64,000 bases of DNA from Sipunculus nudus (taxonomy: Eukaryota; Annelida; Sipuncula; Golfingiida; Sipunculidae). How positions within the stretch are numbered: the stretch's first letter is position 1; every line of letters starts with the position of its first letter. Under the pieces are notes generated by a model that was given only the letters and a program-made list of their open reading frames with translations, was not told where the DNA came from and made no database searches. Below are positions 36,587-49,255 of the stretch, one piece after another. The stretch is taken from the NCBI GenBank assembly GCA_026874595.1, contig CM049315.1, forward strand, positions 69,635,916 through 69,699,915, read 5' to 3'. The position numbers were made by a program, and so were the translations under genes.

Positions 36587-39500
36587 TTAGATGATAGCTT
36601 TCAATTCATCAGCTCTCCTAATAAAGGCATTATGTACATAGGTTGCTAATTGTTTTTTTGTATGGGCATTATTATCTGCCATCAGAGATGTAAATGTACT
36701 TAAATCATCAATATACTTGATTCTCAAGTCAGTATACAATGGGCATTTCATGATAAAATGATGCTCATCTTCCTCGACAGCTTCCCCATATCCCATGGAG
36801 TATAACTATGCCTTCCTTTTTCTACTTCTAAATTATGTGATGAACATCTTAGTCTTGAAAGACTTTTCCTATAGTAACATTTTGTAGAACTGTTAAATAT
36901 TTTTCAGTGCTTAAAGTTAATTTAAAAGTTGAGTATGTGTTTAATCGACGATTTTTTTAGATATACTACTCGTCCAATCCTGCAATAAAGAATCATTTAA
37001 TCTCTGTTTCAATACTGAGATAAATAATTTAACATCCCCTACATCCTGTTCAATCCAAACATAGCCAAATCCTTGCCGAAATAATATTTTCTTTATATTA
37101 GTTACCCAGTTCTGTTTTCCTGTTTCATCTAAGCGATATAATTTATTATATAATTGCTTTGGTAATCTATTATTTGTTATATTTATCAATTTAGTCCAAT
37201 AAGTTATAGCTCTTATTATATTATGAATCTTCAAGAGCAACCGCCCACATTCTCCTGGTCTGCAGCAACTGGTGTATTTATATTAACTTGGATAATATAT
37301 TTACAGAACTTGGTATGTACACTTTCAATATTGTCACATGTTTCAAAACCCCATAGTTCACTGCCATAGCACAGAAAGAAGGATTTACAAATAGATAGTT
37401 GCTTGTATTTTGAGATAAATTGTTTGATTATTATGAAAGCTTTGTTTGCTTGATAAATTAGATTCCGCTTCATTTTGGACCAATTTAGTAAACTTGTAAA
37501 TGTGCCTCCCAGGTATTTATAATTATTGACAACTTCTAAGCGTTTACCTTTATAAAACCATTTTTCATATTTTCTTAAAGTTCCCCCATTTCTAAACACA
37601 ACTATTTTAGTTTTTTCGACATTGACTTTCATTCCATAATTATTACAAAATACTTCTAATTTATTAATCTTGGATTGTAATTTGCCTGCTGTGTCTGCAA
37701 AGCAGACAACATCATCAGCAAACATTAGTATTGAAAGATAAGATGATTCTGGACCTATATTTATACTGTCTTCCTCAGAATGTATAGTAAAATAAAATTC
37801 GTTCATGAAAAAGGTAAAAAGTAAAGAACTGATCATACATCCTTGTCTTGTGCCAACATTGCATTTAAAATAACTAGTTATTCCTTCATTTGTTAAGACA
37901 CAAGATAACAATTTCGAGTACATTGACTTGAGGATATTAAATATTTTTCTTCTAATGCTATATAATGAAGTATATAGAATAATAAGTCATGTTGAATACA
38001 GTCAAACGCCTTGGAAAAATCTATAAAATTGCATAAAATCGTCCTTTGTTCCTTGATAAGTATATTTCAACAAGTGCCATGAGGGTATACATATTATCAA
38101 TTGTGCTTTAATTTCTTCTATATCCTGCTTGTTCTTCTATGAATTTATTGTGTTTATCTGCCCAGGTAATTAATCTCTCGTTAAGAACTTTATTAAATAA
38201 TTTACCTACAGTATTTAAAAGTGAGATACCTCTATAATTATTTAGGTCTAAAGAAGAGCCCTTCTTGTGTAATGGGAACACAATTGCTTTGGACCATTCA
38301 GTTGGGAAATGACCAGAAGTAAAAACTTCATTAAATATATTTTCTAATACCGGACTTAAAACTGCTATATTGTCTTTCAAAATTTCTACTGATATACCAT
38401 CTGGTCCAGGTGTCATGCCATTTTGCTTAAGTTTTAACTGTTTTACCAATTCTTCTTTACTTATATAAAAATTCATTTCATCGTCCATATTTATATTGGA
38501 GACATCTTCATTAAACTGATAATTATTTATATGATTCTTAAATCCTGGATTTACAGGGTTCATATTATCATTCAATAGTTTTTCAAAATAGATTAACCAC
38601 TCCTCCCCAGAAATATTATTTTAATCTGAGTCCTTTTTACAGATTTAATCTTTCTGAAAATTTCATTTGTAGAGTTGCATGCCATTAATTCAGTTACAGT
38701 TGAAATTGCTTTTTTTCTTTAACTTTTTACACAAGATTTTAAATTCTGATTTTAACTGTTTATAGTTTTCAAGGTCTGTCATATTATTTGTTTGTCTATA
38801 TTCATTTAATGCATTGTATTTTCTCATCTTTAATTCTGTACACTCCTGATTCCACCATAGTGGTTGGTCTTTTACTGATACACTAGGCTTTACAGTTTTA
38901 ATGTATGTTTTATTTGCTATATAGAGTATCAAATTTCTCAGTTCTTCTGTGCCTTTTTCCAAATCATGTTGTATAATCCTCTCTATCTTATGAGTTCTCG
39001 TTAAAACTACTACATCTCTAAAGGGATCGTAATTAATATAATGCTTTCTTTTCTTATATTGTGCTATTGTTTTATACTGACTCGATACTGTGTTTTGTGT
39101 TATTGGTTTACTAATAACAAGGTTGGTTGTCACTGGAAAATGATCGGACAAATCCATATTTAGAAGTTCAAAGGAACAGAAACAATTAAAGATAGCAGAG
39201 CTTACAATAATATAGTCTATTAGAGAAACACCTCTTGGTGACAAATAGGTCAATTCTCCTTCTAAATCAGGCTGAAGTCTTCCATTTAAAGTATGAATAT
39301 TTAAACTAATACACATTCGCTGTAATGTATTCCCCCATTTGTTTACAACACTGTCTTTTGAATTTCTATAAATATTAAAGCAGTCTTTATCACAATCCTC
39401 TAATTCAATATAACTAAATACATTCTCTAATAAATAATCATGTAGATTACCCATCCTTGCATTAAAATCTCCCAAGATAATGAAATGTGTTGTTAACAGT

Positions 39501-40482
39501 TTAATTAATAAATTTTCAATTCTGGTAATACCATTTTTATCGTCGAATTGATTGTAAATAACAGAATATTCAGGTGCAACGTATGTAGCTACTATACCAA
39601 TATCTTTATCAAATCCTAGATTAGGACCATTTAACAAAACAATGACAGTATCCACATACTTGGTTATAACTTGCTTAATAAATGTCTGTAATACCTTCTT
39701 TAAATAAAGAGGAACCCCTCCCCCTTTATTGTTTGAGCGTATACTGGAGTATCCAGTGTAGCCCAACATATCATCAATATAATCATCTGTAACCTTTGCC
39801 CTAGTTTCATTAAGAGCAATTATATCATATTAAGTAACACATTTCTTAAAGCTCATATCTTGTTTGACAGTTATGAAACCATTAACATTCCAAGAGATAA
39901 TCTTTAAAACATCATTAAAGTGTGTAGCAGTTTTATTAAGTATCTGACACTCACCTGGTTTATATCCAAATTGTTAGTCGTTATGCAGTGCAGTGCATTA
40001 TTCAAATTGTGTGCATCTAAGTGCAAAGAGGAAGAACCTGAATAAAGAGATTGAAAAATATTATTATCTGTGATATTATCTGTGATATTTTCATCGACTG
40101 TGTTTACATCCATATTTAATGTTAAGGGTCTAGCTGAATGATGTACCTCAATATCCACATTGCTATCTTCCGAAAAACTATAACAAGATTGCTGGTTAAA
40201 TGTTTTACAGATATAACTTCTATCATTTTTACCCAATTGCATTACATCATCAGAATCTTCATTTAATATGTAACATTCAGATTCATTTGATATATCACAA
40301 ACATTATTATACATAATACATTTATCATCACTTTCACAGGTGGAGGAAAATGAAGTGTGGTCATTGTATGAGGACTTTTGAATTGTCTCCATATTTTGTT
40401 TATCATTACAAGAAATGAGATCTAGTGACATACATTCAGGGTTACAGGACGATTTTTGTTGGTTCACAGAATAATTAATCAC
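36587..40482 (-). pseudogene. LINE ORF2: AP endonuclease + reverse transcriptase, broken
   Basis: Read on the minus strand, an acidic low-complexity N-terminus (39904-40482) is followed after a frameshift by endonuclease motifs ISWNVNG and DIIALNETR (around 39800-39900). Then come GDFNARMGNLHDY, RGVSLIDYIIVS and SDHFPVTTN (39120-39480). RT follows with FPLHKKGSSLDLNNYRGISL (38220-38280), FIDFSKAFDCIQHD in another frame (about 38000-38025), NVGTRQGCMISSLLF and the catalytic MFADDVV (about 37700-37720). The C-terminal part includes YKYLGGTFTS, CYGSELWGFE and a terminal EDEHHFIMKCPLYTDLR segment (36720-36780). At least four frame breaks or stops (near 39830, 38630, 38050 and 36900) make it inactive. 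The endonuclease would nick target DNA and RT would prime from the nick. Confidence 0.9.
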
Positions 40483-40589
40483 ATGAGAGTTATATTCGCG
40501 TGAGTCTTGACCCTGGCCCCACCCTTATTCATTACTACTATTGGCTGGCATATCAAGTCCTGCAGTTGGGGTAGATTCACGGTTCACAT

Positions 40590-41640
40590 TCCTTGTTTGA
40601 TGCATTTAACAGCATCATTTTCAGCATCACATACATACACTTTACTCTCTATGATAAGTGTATTAAGCTATTAAGCTGGGCTCTCAAATCATTATCCCTT
40701 GCTTCCTTTAATTTTGGTTTAAGGCATCTCCTGGCTTCTCTAACAAGTTCAGAAAAGTCCTCCTGTACAAACACTTGAGAGTTGGACTTTTTCAGTTCTT
40801 TGCGTGCCAGACTCAAAACCCTCTCATTGTCTTTGTAAGTGCCATATTTGACAATTATCGGACGAGGTTTATCAGGGGCATGCCAGGAGAGTCGATGAGC
40901 TCTTTCAATATGAAACCTCTTTCTCCCTTTCCTGAAGATTCATATCTTCCTTATATCATACTTTTCCAATTTTATTTTCACACTCTGACCGTGATTCTGG
41001 ACAATTCTCCTCTGATATACCGAAAAATTACAAATTGTCCCTCTTAGATTGCTCCTCTAGCTTATCAACTTTTGCTCTCAGTCTACTATTTTCATCTTTA
41101 ATTTCTCTAATCTCAGTCTGGAGTCTTGTCATTTTAGCATGCAAGTCTTTTACCACATCAAATAGATTGTCATCATTAATTTCAGGTATTTCATCTTGTT
41201 CAGGATGAATATTACCAGAGCTTGGAGGGGCTTTTCTGATTTTTTGGGTTTGCGTCGGCCTTTTCGGCTCTCGAAGGGTGTTCCGCTCGGGTTTAATAAT
41301 GTACCCCATTATCGCTCACCTGCCCGGTGTCCTGGACATTGCCGCTGCTGTCTCTGTCCAACCTGTCTTGGCTGGAGCTGCTGAGGACCCGGACATGAGA
41401 CAACAGTGTTGGCTGGTCTTCGTCCAGGTTGGAGCTGGCGTTCTTTCCCTTCTTGGGCGGCGGGCCGGGGTTTCGCTCCACATCCCCTGCTTGTACCAGC
41501 AGCACGGCAACACAAGTGGCCAGCCGCAAGGTCAAGGCCACTCCTGTCAATGCTATGGTCGGCACTCTGAATTTTTCCTTCAATTTTGGCTGAAGAAAGC
41601 AGCCTATCCGCGCTCTCCATATTTCAGTGCCTACCCCCAA
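40590..41640 (-). pseudogene. LINE ORF1 with leader-2A, coiled coil and ORF1p-type domain, broken
   Basis: The N-terminus has a basic stretch and a hydrophobic segment (ALTGVALTLRLATCVAVLLV), then the 2A motif at 41461-41487, then a Ser/Asp-rich region. A stop-free stretch at 41028-41309 reads a heptad-like coil (KMTRLQTEIREIKDENSRLR). Downstream, in interrupted frames to about 40590, FHIERAHRL, PRPIIVKYGTYKDNERVL and SQVFVQEDFSELVREAR match the RNA-binding 'transposase 22'-like domain of LINE ORF1 proteins. ORF1p normally trimerises and chaperones the element RNA. Stops within the last third show that it is inactive. Confidence 0.82.
41461..41502 (-). other. 2A-like ribosome-skipping motif
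   Basis: The minus strand encodes LLVQAGDVERNPGP, which satisfies the D-x-E-x-N-P-G-P consensus exactly. It sits directly after a hydrophobic leader, about 60 residues from the ORF1 start. In known 2A elements the ribosome fails to link the last Gly and Pro, releasing the upstream peptide. Confidence 0.85.
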
Positions 41641-41830
41641 TTGGTAGAATCTGATAATATTATTAAGCTAATACCACGTGAGGTCTCAAATCAGTCTCCA
41701 TACACAAAACTCAAAACTTTTTCAGGAGCATAAGTGCCGTCCAACCGGCCGGCTTAAAATCACTTGACCTCCACAGTCAATCACGTGACCTCCACAGTCT
41801 CTTTCTAGTTTTATAACCACAGTCCGTATA

Positions 41831-42066
41831 ATATCAGGGGCCTTAACCCATTGTAAGACATTTAATCGAAATTTCACTGCCTTATTCTACCGGTGGTGCT
41901 CATACTCTTCCGAAAGTGACTTGCACAAATGTCTCAAACATATTGACACAAACAACTATACATAAATGGTCTCGCTGGTGTAATGCAGGCCAAATGCGGT
42001 ATCATATCGATCAGCTCATCGTCTGTAAAAGTCCTCCTAGTTTTTCGTAATGTTCAGCTACTAGAA
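41831..42066. other. Spacer upstream of the LINE
   Basis: Non-coding. Just inside the LINE 5' region (41763-41806) 'cttgacctccacagtc' and 'cgtgacctccacagtc' form a short tandem pair, perhaps part of the element's internal promoter. Confidence 0.35.
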
Positions 42067-42349
42067 TCAGACTTTGCACCCGTGCAGCTCAAAACGAACA
42101 CACAGTTGGCCCAAGGCATTGATGCACTTGTAGGACTGAATCCACACGCGAAGATAACGTGCCTTGATGGAAACCGGCAGGGGAACCTTTACTACGCTTG
42201 TAGCATTCACATTACCGTCAAACACCTGAAATAATGCACAACTTATGCCCAATGCATGACTTAATTTAACATATCCACTTCATTCCGTCATCACCATAAC
42301 CAAGACTGAAACTTTGGACCCAGTATTTGCGGGGTGAATATACCACACC

Positions 42350-44486
42350 CTACAATGTATAAATGAAATCCTTTACAACATACAGTAAATGGTAACAATA
42401 TCAGCTTAAACGATCAGTAACACCGTCAAGCAGGCAAGCTCAGAGGGACCACTTGGTGAGGGAATTTTGCATCATAAGAAACATTTGCTTCCAAGAAGCC
42501 ACAGTAATTTAACTACTGTATACTACTAAATAATCAATATTTTCTGTTCACTACTTCGCCAAAGTAGCGGCGGAGGAGGAACAATCCATACTTGACAGTA
42601 GTCTTTTTTTTCCTACCTGCATATATGTGGCGTAGGTATCGGGGATATAGGACCCCACACTTCAAAGGTCTCAGACTAGAATCTTGAACCTCAATCCAAC
42701 ATCGTGTAAAATCAAATAATGTGTTCGTGATAAGGAAACGAATATGTATTGGTACAGAATCATTTCAGTATCATGGAATTTAGCAAAACCTTGAAAGTGA
42801 AAACAGTGAATTATTCAATGTACTACCCTTTGGGCGGCGGGCCAATTATGGCTAAGTGAATGTCTAGTTTGCCTGAGGCATCTTCTACGGCTCTCACTGC
42901 GTAAAAAACCCTTCACATTCAGCCACTTTCCACCTCGTCCTCCAAAAATCTTTTGGACGCAGTTAGAACCTATGATAATGTAGTCAGAACGTAGTAGAAA
43001 CTGATAATTATGTGGTATAGTCTCCATGGACGTGGGGACCGGGGATGAAATTTGAATATGATCAGGATGTTATGGCGCTTGGGGCGTGTTTAACAAAACA
43101 GTAACAAGTTAATCAAGGACGTAGTCATGAAAGTATTGACGTAGGAATGATGTCATTCAAAACTTGTAGGATCTAAACTGGCGTCGTACAAGAGGATGCG
43201 AACGGTATATTTCATGGCATTCTCACTGCGTTGTCACCATTCTTGTCTCCGCACTTCAGTAATCCCTCCACGGTTTGCTATGACGACGGTACGTCAACTC
43301 CATGTGATAGAAGATCGCTTAACGATTATATACATTTATTCTCTACATTCCATGTTAGTCATGCTCAGAGTGTATATAATGTAGGTCCAGTTCCTCAAGT
43401 ATGGGTATGAACACACAGCATAAGAAATTCTTCTGAAAGTTGTTCTGCTTCTTGAAAGATCTTTTCTTGATGCAAGAGTACCTGTATTTATGTCGGTGAT
43501 AAGTAACAGAAAAGAAAAACAACCTCTCTCGGATTCCTTGCAGTTGCGGCATAGTTGTACAAGGTTATCAGGTGGAAACAGAGAAGAGTCGAATCTGGAT
43601 CCCAAACTCATATCGGTTGCGCAGATGTTTACCCATTCCGCCAATTAACAAGCTTCAGTGGGCCGCTTTAATGTGCGAGTCGTTACACAACCTCCTTTGA
43701 GAACGTTCTTGTAATATCCTGTAGTATCTCACCTTAATTTGAGGATCTCTCCCTGAGTGCATTTTATTTGGGCTATGCTCCACGGATGTATGAAGTATTG
43801 TGTCTACATTATAGTTCTGACTTCAGTAGGTTTTGATTTCAGAAGGGGGTTATTGAAATAATTACACCAGGAGTCGCAGTTTTTGTGACCTCTGTGGTTG
43901 TTTTAACAACTCAGACCACCTCCGCATCATCCCGGACGAGCCCCGATACCAGATGTTTTGTTTACAGACCTTAAACGTACGTTTATTTTTTTCAGGTGAC
44001 AATCGATTAAGGTCGTTTCCAGAGTCAAACCCATGCTGATGGCGTTCAAATGCATTAGGTCTGCCTTTAGAGGCACCCCTATACAATATTGACACAATCA
44101 AACTATTACAAGTGAAAAAAAGAAGGAATTAATGGGATATTATTAGACGCAGTGGAACTCTAGCAGGAAAGCAGAAGGGACGTCGTACAAACTTAAAATC
44201 TGCATTTGCTTCCTTTTCAACCATGTCCATGTTCGTAATTTCAGGACACAGTGCAACCTACATGGTCTTTGTCGGAGTCCTAGGAGACCTTTAAGTTGAA
44301 AGTCGAGGAAACTAGGGCTTCTTCTTTAAGCAGTAGTTGAAAGAAAAAAAAATTACTGAATATTTATTTTAACATCTCTTTACAATGAAATAAAAAGATA
44401 TTCTTTCATCAAAGATCCAAAGGCATCGGAAAAGTAATAACCTTTGAAACCCAAGTTAAGTTTATTTTAAGTATGTGTTACTTTAC
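42350..44486. other. Intron/spacer of copy 2 without further exons recognised
   Basis: Apart from the tRNA-like fragment near 43586-43650, nothing is supported. Reading frames at 42815-43027 and 43862-44101 lack domain signatures. Confidence 0.4.
43586..43650 (-). repeat. tRNA-derived SINE-like head
   Basis: On the minus strand TGGCGGAATGGG (43632-43643) fits the Pol III A box and ATTCGACTC (43586-43594) fits the B box except at its first base, with about tRNA-like spacing. The rest of a tRNA cloverleaf is not convincing, so this is better read as SINE debris than as a tRNA gene. Confidence 0.35.
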
Positions 44487-44825
44487 CTGTATCGCTAATT
44501 GCTGAATAATGTAGATCCGGCCCAGGTTTACTTGCCACCAGTCCACTCCGGCCTTGACGAAGCGCCCTAATTGCGTGCACCACGCATTACAAGACTCACA
44601 AATCCGCCCGTATGATGCATCCCATTTACTGGAGTAATTACTACTCGCACGGAAAGCGGAGTCGGGGATAATGTCGGTGTCGTCGATTCCCAAAGCCGTT
44701 TGCGGGCTCCCACAGACGCCATTAGCTGTAATGGCTATAAAAAGACAGATGCATGGGGAGTAGTAGTTATGACTAAATACAATATTGTATGAGCGAACCA
44801 TATGTATATTGATATAATCAGCTCC

Positions 44826-44829
<4 letters not shown>

Positions 44830-44869
<40 letters not shown>
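44830..44869. repeat. (TA)n microsatellite
   Basis: About 20 TA units, just upstream of the copy 2 exon at 44487-44725. Confidence 0.9.
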
Positions 44870-44872
<3 letters not shown>

Positions 44873-45276
44873 CTCTTTCAGACACTTTTTAGATACGGCA
44901 TGTGTCTCGAGTAATATCTGTAAACTTTCAACACTGGTTGAGTGTTATAAATGTAAAGCATTGTATCTAATTTAAAAGTAGGCCTACATCATGATGCTTG
45001 TGTCGATATAATTTTTAACTCATTTATTTATAACTGAACCAGATCGTAGATGGCTTCACATATTATTGCGAAATGAATTCTTTTGAATCAACATTAAAAA
45101 ATATTTATCATGCTGAGATTCAATTTGATTTGTAGCAACGGTGCTTATCTCGCATTACAACCCTGCACACATTGGGTTTCCCTGAGCGAAAAACTACTTT
45201 GTACATCTCGAAGTGTTTAGCACCAAAGGAATTATACTTGTAGATTATATCACCACCTGCTAGAAAGATATATACC

Positions 45277-45279
<3 letters not shown>

Positions 45280-45320
<41 letters not shown>
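45280..45320. repeat. (AT)n microsatellite
   Basis: About 20 AT units. Confidence 0.9.
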
Positions 45321-45325
<5 letters not shown>

Positions 45326-45361
45326 CCATATATATTCCACTGTCCGTAACGAATTGCAACT

Positions 45362-45924
45362 TTAACAGTGCCTGAAATAGGCTCGATAAATTTGAACAAT
45401 CGTCCCAGCTAAGTCTGTGAGCCCACTTGAAGCCAGGTCCTTAACCGATTTCACGACCTTTAGAAGCAACTGGATGGCCATCTCGGCTTTAGTGCCTCCA
45501 GCTGCTAGGAGGGATGAATGGATGCGACTGTAAATTGTATACATATTCAGCTCCGTAACTATTATTTTCCACGTCACTTATACTGCAGTGCCTCACGTAT
45601 AATATGGTTGTCATTTTTTAAAGAGAAAAAAGTTAGTAAAGCTACTTAAAATAAGCATTTGCATTCTCGAAAATGTAAGATTCTGCCACTGAAGAAAGCA
45701 CGTAATTGGAATTAAAATTACTCCAAAATGACTAAAAAGCTGTCCAAATTCAGAATAATTATAATCCTTATTGATTTAAATGAAGAAATACTTCTAATTA
45801 TCTTTTAAGTGCCTACTTACGGATATGGAGAGAGTCCTGCTTCCCAGATGAACTCGTGTTGTACGTTGAAGGAGTCCCATGTATATGTAGGGCTGTATAT
45901 GTATGTAACGACAGCCGAAGTATA
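45362..45924 (-). CDS. Hypothetical two-exon 3' gene end
   Basis: Candidate exons on the minus strand are 45821-45924 (acceptor CACATTAG, donor GTAAGT) and 45362-45527 (acceptor TTTACAG, ending TAA). Their phases close: 104 nt leaves two bases, completed by the first base of the last exon. The joined reading includes YTWDSFNVQHEFIWEAG then a Lys/Leu-rich amphipathic helix (AEMAIQLLLKVVKSVKDLA) and ends QIYRAYFRHC. I recognise no family. It lies between the two F5/8C copies on the same strand and could be a separate small gene, an alternative 3' end, or a coincidence of splice-like signals. Confidence 0.3.
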
Positions 45925-47077
45925 CTAATGTGGTTCACGCAGGCGTAATATACCATGTCCGTATCGACATTCCCGATATTTTTTCCAGATAGATTTCATG
46001 AATCAACTATCTCGAATAAACTGGATCAATAGGTCAGTATTTTTTATGAAATGTTGATTTGTTTTTGCTCATTAGAGAGCTTCACTAAAGAAGTTTAAGA
46101 ATGCGACTGATTAAGACCATGATTGTTAAAAGCAGTTGCTTTCACACAAACATCTGTGGTTTAATAAAAGGGAAAACACCATAAAGACCACATCAGGCAA
46201 ATTCATAAACATTTATGACGTATGCAGAAACAGTTTACTTTTTAAACTAAACATAATAGAACTTTTGGATAGAAGTTGAATATGTAAAATGAAACCAATT
46301 ATAGGGTTAAAATGAAGTACGTATCCTCATTTAGTCATCAATAAAATATTCCTACCTTCCATCTGCCCAAGACTTACATACGTTATCTTATTTTCGGTTA
46401 ATGAAATGGAAAAAAAACTCGCCTTTTTGCCATAGATTTAAGATTAAGTGGGAAAGTTTTAGACAAAAACCTATGCTCTCCATATTGTCAAAACTGTAGA
46501 AGTAAGTGAGTAAATGTTCCACCCGTGTGCTCATCTGCAATACAACTTGTATTCCACTTTGCACACTCCTCACAAAATAAAACTTAAGTGATTAAATGCA
46601 AATAGGCTACGAGTGATGAATCAACACAAAAGAATACATGTAACTCACAAACAAAACTGAAAACCTGTGTCTATATAAATGGTAATGAGTCATTTTCTGT
46701 ATTGTGTAAAAGTTGACTATTATCCAGTAACCCGTGCGTGCAGTTCTTGTATTCATGGGGCCAGAAATGCAGCAAATATGCAGAATGATTTATTCAGATA
46801 CACCTGATTTTTTTTCTCGCACATGGTACGTGTTGTTGGAAAGTATACTAAAAAGACTAACGATTGGTCTGGTTAATGTCAAGTGACTTGGCGTCAAAAT
46901 TAACGAAAATATTTGCATCCTCATAGAGCCTTGAATTGCTGTCCTCATTACAGGATGCAAAGGACTGGCGATAAGTACGCTGGTCATAGACTCTCTAATG
47001 TCCGAGGACCAAAATGGCGCCAATGTTTGGTGAAAATGCTGTGCTGACGACTACGTCCTTCTATATAATTCGCTAAG
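45925..47077. other. Spacer between F5/8C copies
   Basis: AT-rich; no exon, RNA or repeat recognised. Minus-strand frames at 46388-46573 and 46790-47023 have no features. Confidence 0.4.
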
Positions 47078-49024
47078 TTACCATGAAGAGACTGGGCATC
47101 CATACAGCTCAAACCGTGCACAGACTGTTTCTCCCGTCGGATTGATTTGCTTGAAGGACTCGACCCACACGCGCAGAAAGCGTGTCTCTATAGCAACCAG
47201 CAAGGGGACCTTTGCTGTGGTTGTCGCATCCACGTTGCCGTCAAATATCTTAAAACAAGTAAACCCAAGAAAAACAAATAAATGGTAAGGATTAACGCTT
47301 TTCCAGAAGCATTTATTAAGGGAAGTTTAAATTTAATTCTTCAGAAGCTTACGATGCAAATATATCTCCATGACAAAAAATTAAACATGTCAAGAATATT
47401 AAATCATGTAAATCACCTGGTTAGTTTTTCCTTTTATTTCATTTAGCTAATATCAAAATCCGTCTTATAGCTGTTCGAGAAGTTTTATATGTGATTCATT
47501 CTTACCTCACCCAGTCAGCCCTAATCATTAAGAGTATACAAAAATAGTCCGTCACCTGGACATGTATGTGATATTACCTTTTTCACTCCATCAATGCTGT
47601 ACCTAGTCCATGTGATTCCGTCCTCACCGTAAGCAAGGCTGAAACGCTCGATCCAGTAGTGATGGAGTGTGGAAACCAAACCCTGCATGTATTAATGAGA
47701 CGGTTTACAACAGATGAACCATGCAATTCAGAAGGGTTAATCACGCCACATATCTAGGATTTTAGTGTATTTTAAACAATATGATACTTCTGGGCGACGC
47801 ATTTAAGTTGGCGCAAACCCTGCATGTATTAATGAGACGGTTTACAACAAATGAACCATGCAATTCAGAAGGGTTAATCACGCCACATATCTAGGATTTT
47901 AGTTTATTTTAAACAATATGATACTTCTGGGCGACGCATTTAAGTTGGCGACTTAAATCGCAATTAAGGCAGAGATAACCGCATGTCTGTTGGTGAGCAG
48001 TCCGATAAGAACATTAAACAGTCAGTTATATTTATGAATGTTCGATTTTTATTTTTGGAGAAATAACAGAAGCGGATCCAGGGGGTCCGAACAACCCCCA
48101 TCCCCTATCAGCCGCAAGAACCCTTATTAAGGGGATCAAAACAAGGTATGCGTCCTTACTCCCCCCCCCCCCCCCCCCCCTTTCCGTTTTTTTTGGTTTT
48201 GTCATTATTCCTCCTTTTCCTAAATCCTGGATGCAATCTTGAGTTAAGTTTTTGTCATCGGTTTAAGGGTATTTTTTTGTTTCAAATCGAATTCAAATCA
48301 TTTCATATGAACTCGGAAAAGGAATAAAATAAATAAACCGCTCTCAGAACTGTTTTCCTTTAATATTGGCGTTCAAAGTTTGACCTTAATCGCTATCTGC
48401 TGAATAACGTGCGGCTGGCCCAGGTCCACTTGCCACCACTCTTTTCCGGGCTCGGCTTTGTGCCCTAATGCTGTGCACCATCCTCTACATTTCCAGCAGA
48501 TCCTTCCCTGGGCGGCAACCCACGGACGGGTGTATTCACTGCTGGCTCGGAAAGCAGAGTCAGGGAAAATGGCGGGGTCGCCGACTCCCAGAGCACGGGC
48601 AGGGCTGCTGCATACTTCAGGTCCTGTAATTATTAACAAAGGGAAAATAAATACACATATCTATCTGATAATTTAAGCTTGTTCGGTAATGTCAGATTTA
48701 GTATTACTTACTCCTAAAACCCTCACTTACGTTGTTCAATGTCAACAAAGAAGGTGCTTCTGACACTCACCCTCTGAACGTACCCGGAGCGCCATCTAGT
48801 GTCAGCTTTGTTCAATGTGAATCAGCAGCCCATGCTAACATGCTTGAGCAGACCGCACAAACAGAGCGGACGAGCCCAGGCGGACCGAACTTGAAAATGG
48901 TCTCGCTTATGATTACTGGTCCGGTAATTAATATTACAGTAAATAATTATATATATTTATATATCTGTATATTCGTAGCTATCCGGAAATAACTGTTATT
49001 GAATTACTGCAAGTCGCTCTCTCT

Positions 49025-49122
<98 letters not shown>

Positions 49123-49200
49123 GCGTGTCCAATATTTGAAAAATAGAGGGGGCGCAGCCCTAAAGTCGGTAAGGGGGCTGTTCTGTGTCTTTCAGACATG

Positions 49201-49255
<55 letters not shown>

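Larger units (their letters stand above)
36184..41830 (-). mobile_element. Degenerate APE-type non-LTR retrotransposon (CR1/L2-like) with a 2A motif
   Basis: A near full-length LINE in reverse orientation. The 5' end is near 41830 (inexact), ORF1 lies at 40590-41640 and ORF2 at 36587-40482. The 3' end consists of a short untranslated region with the tail AATAAATCTCTATTCATTC followed by ATTC repeats at 36184-36204, a short-tandem-repeat tail of the kind used by CR1/L2-type elements rather than poly(A). A (AAT)n block at 36451-36481 lies in the 3' untranslated region. Stops and frameshifts interrupt both ORFs. Exact clade (CR1, L2 or a jockey relative) is not settled by eye. Confidence 0.88.
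42067..44725 (-). pseudogene. F5/8 type C domain gene copy 2, probably non-functional
   Basis: Three exons of one discoidin domain are visible. Exon 44487-44725 (239 bp, entered in phase 1 after an ACAG acceptor) encodes CGSPQTALGIDDTDIIPDSA, RASSNYSSKWDASYGRI and WWQVNLG, and leaves by CAG|GTAAAG. Exon 42275-42349 encodes YWVQSFSLGYGDDGMKW. Exon 42067-42225 encodes VFDGNVNATSVVKVPLP, ARYLRVWIQSY, RFELHGCKV and stop. The layout equals that of the intact gene at 47078-52075. However, the middle exon stops after MKW, about nine codons short, and no donor restores phase; the remaining gap to the last exon is only ~50 bp. No PAN exon or microexon was found upstream. Most likely a broken or partial paralogue. 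Confidence 0.75.

Noticed and set aside
41278-41733. 151-residue plus-strand frame over the LINE 5' part
   Set aside because: Antisense shadow of ORF1 containing the 2A motif; no independent support.
48791-48804. 'agcgccatctagtg' as an insulator (CTCF-type) site
   Set aside because: A single short match; no binding evidence and such strings arise by chance.
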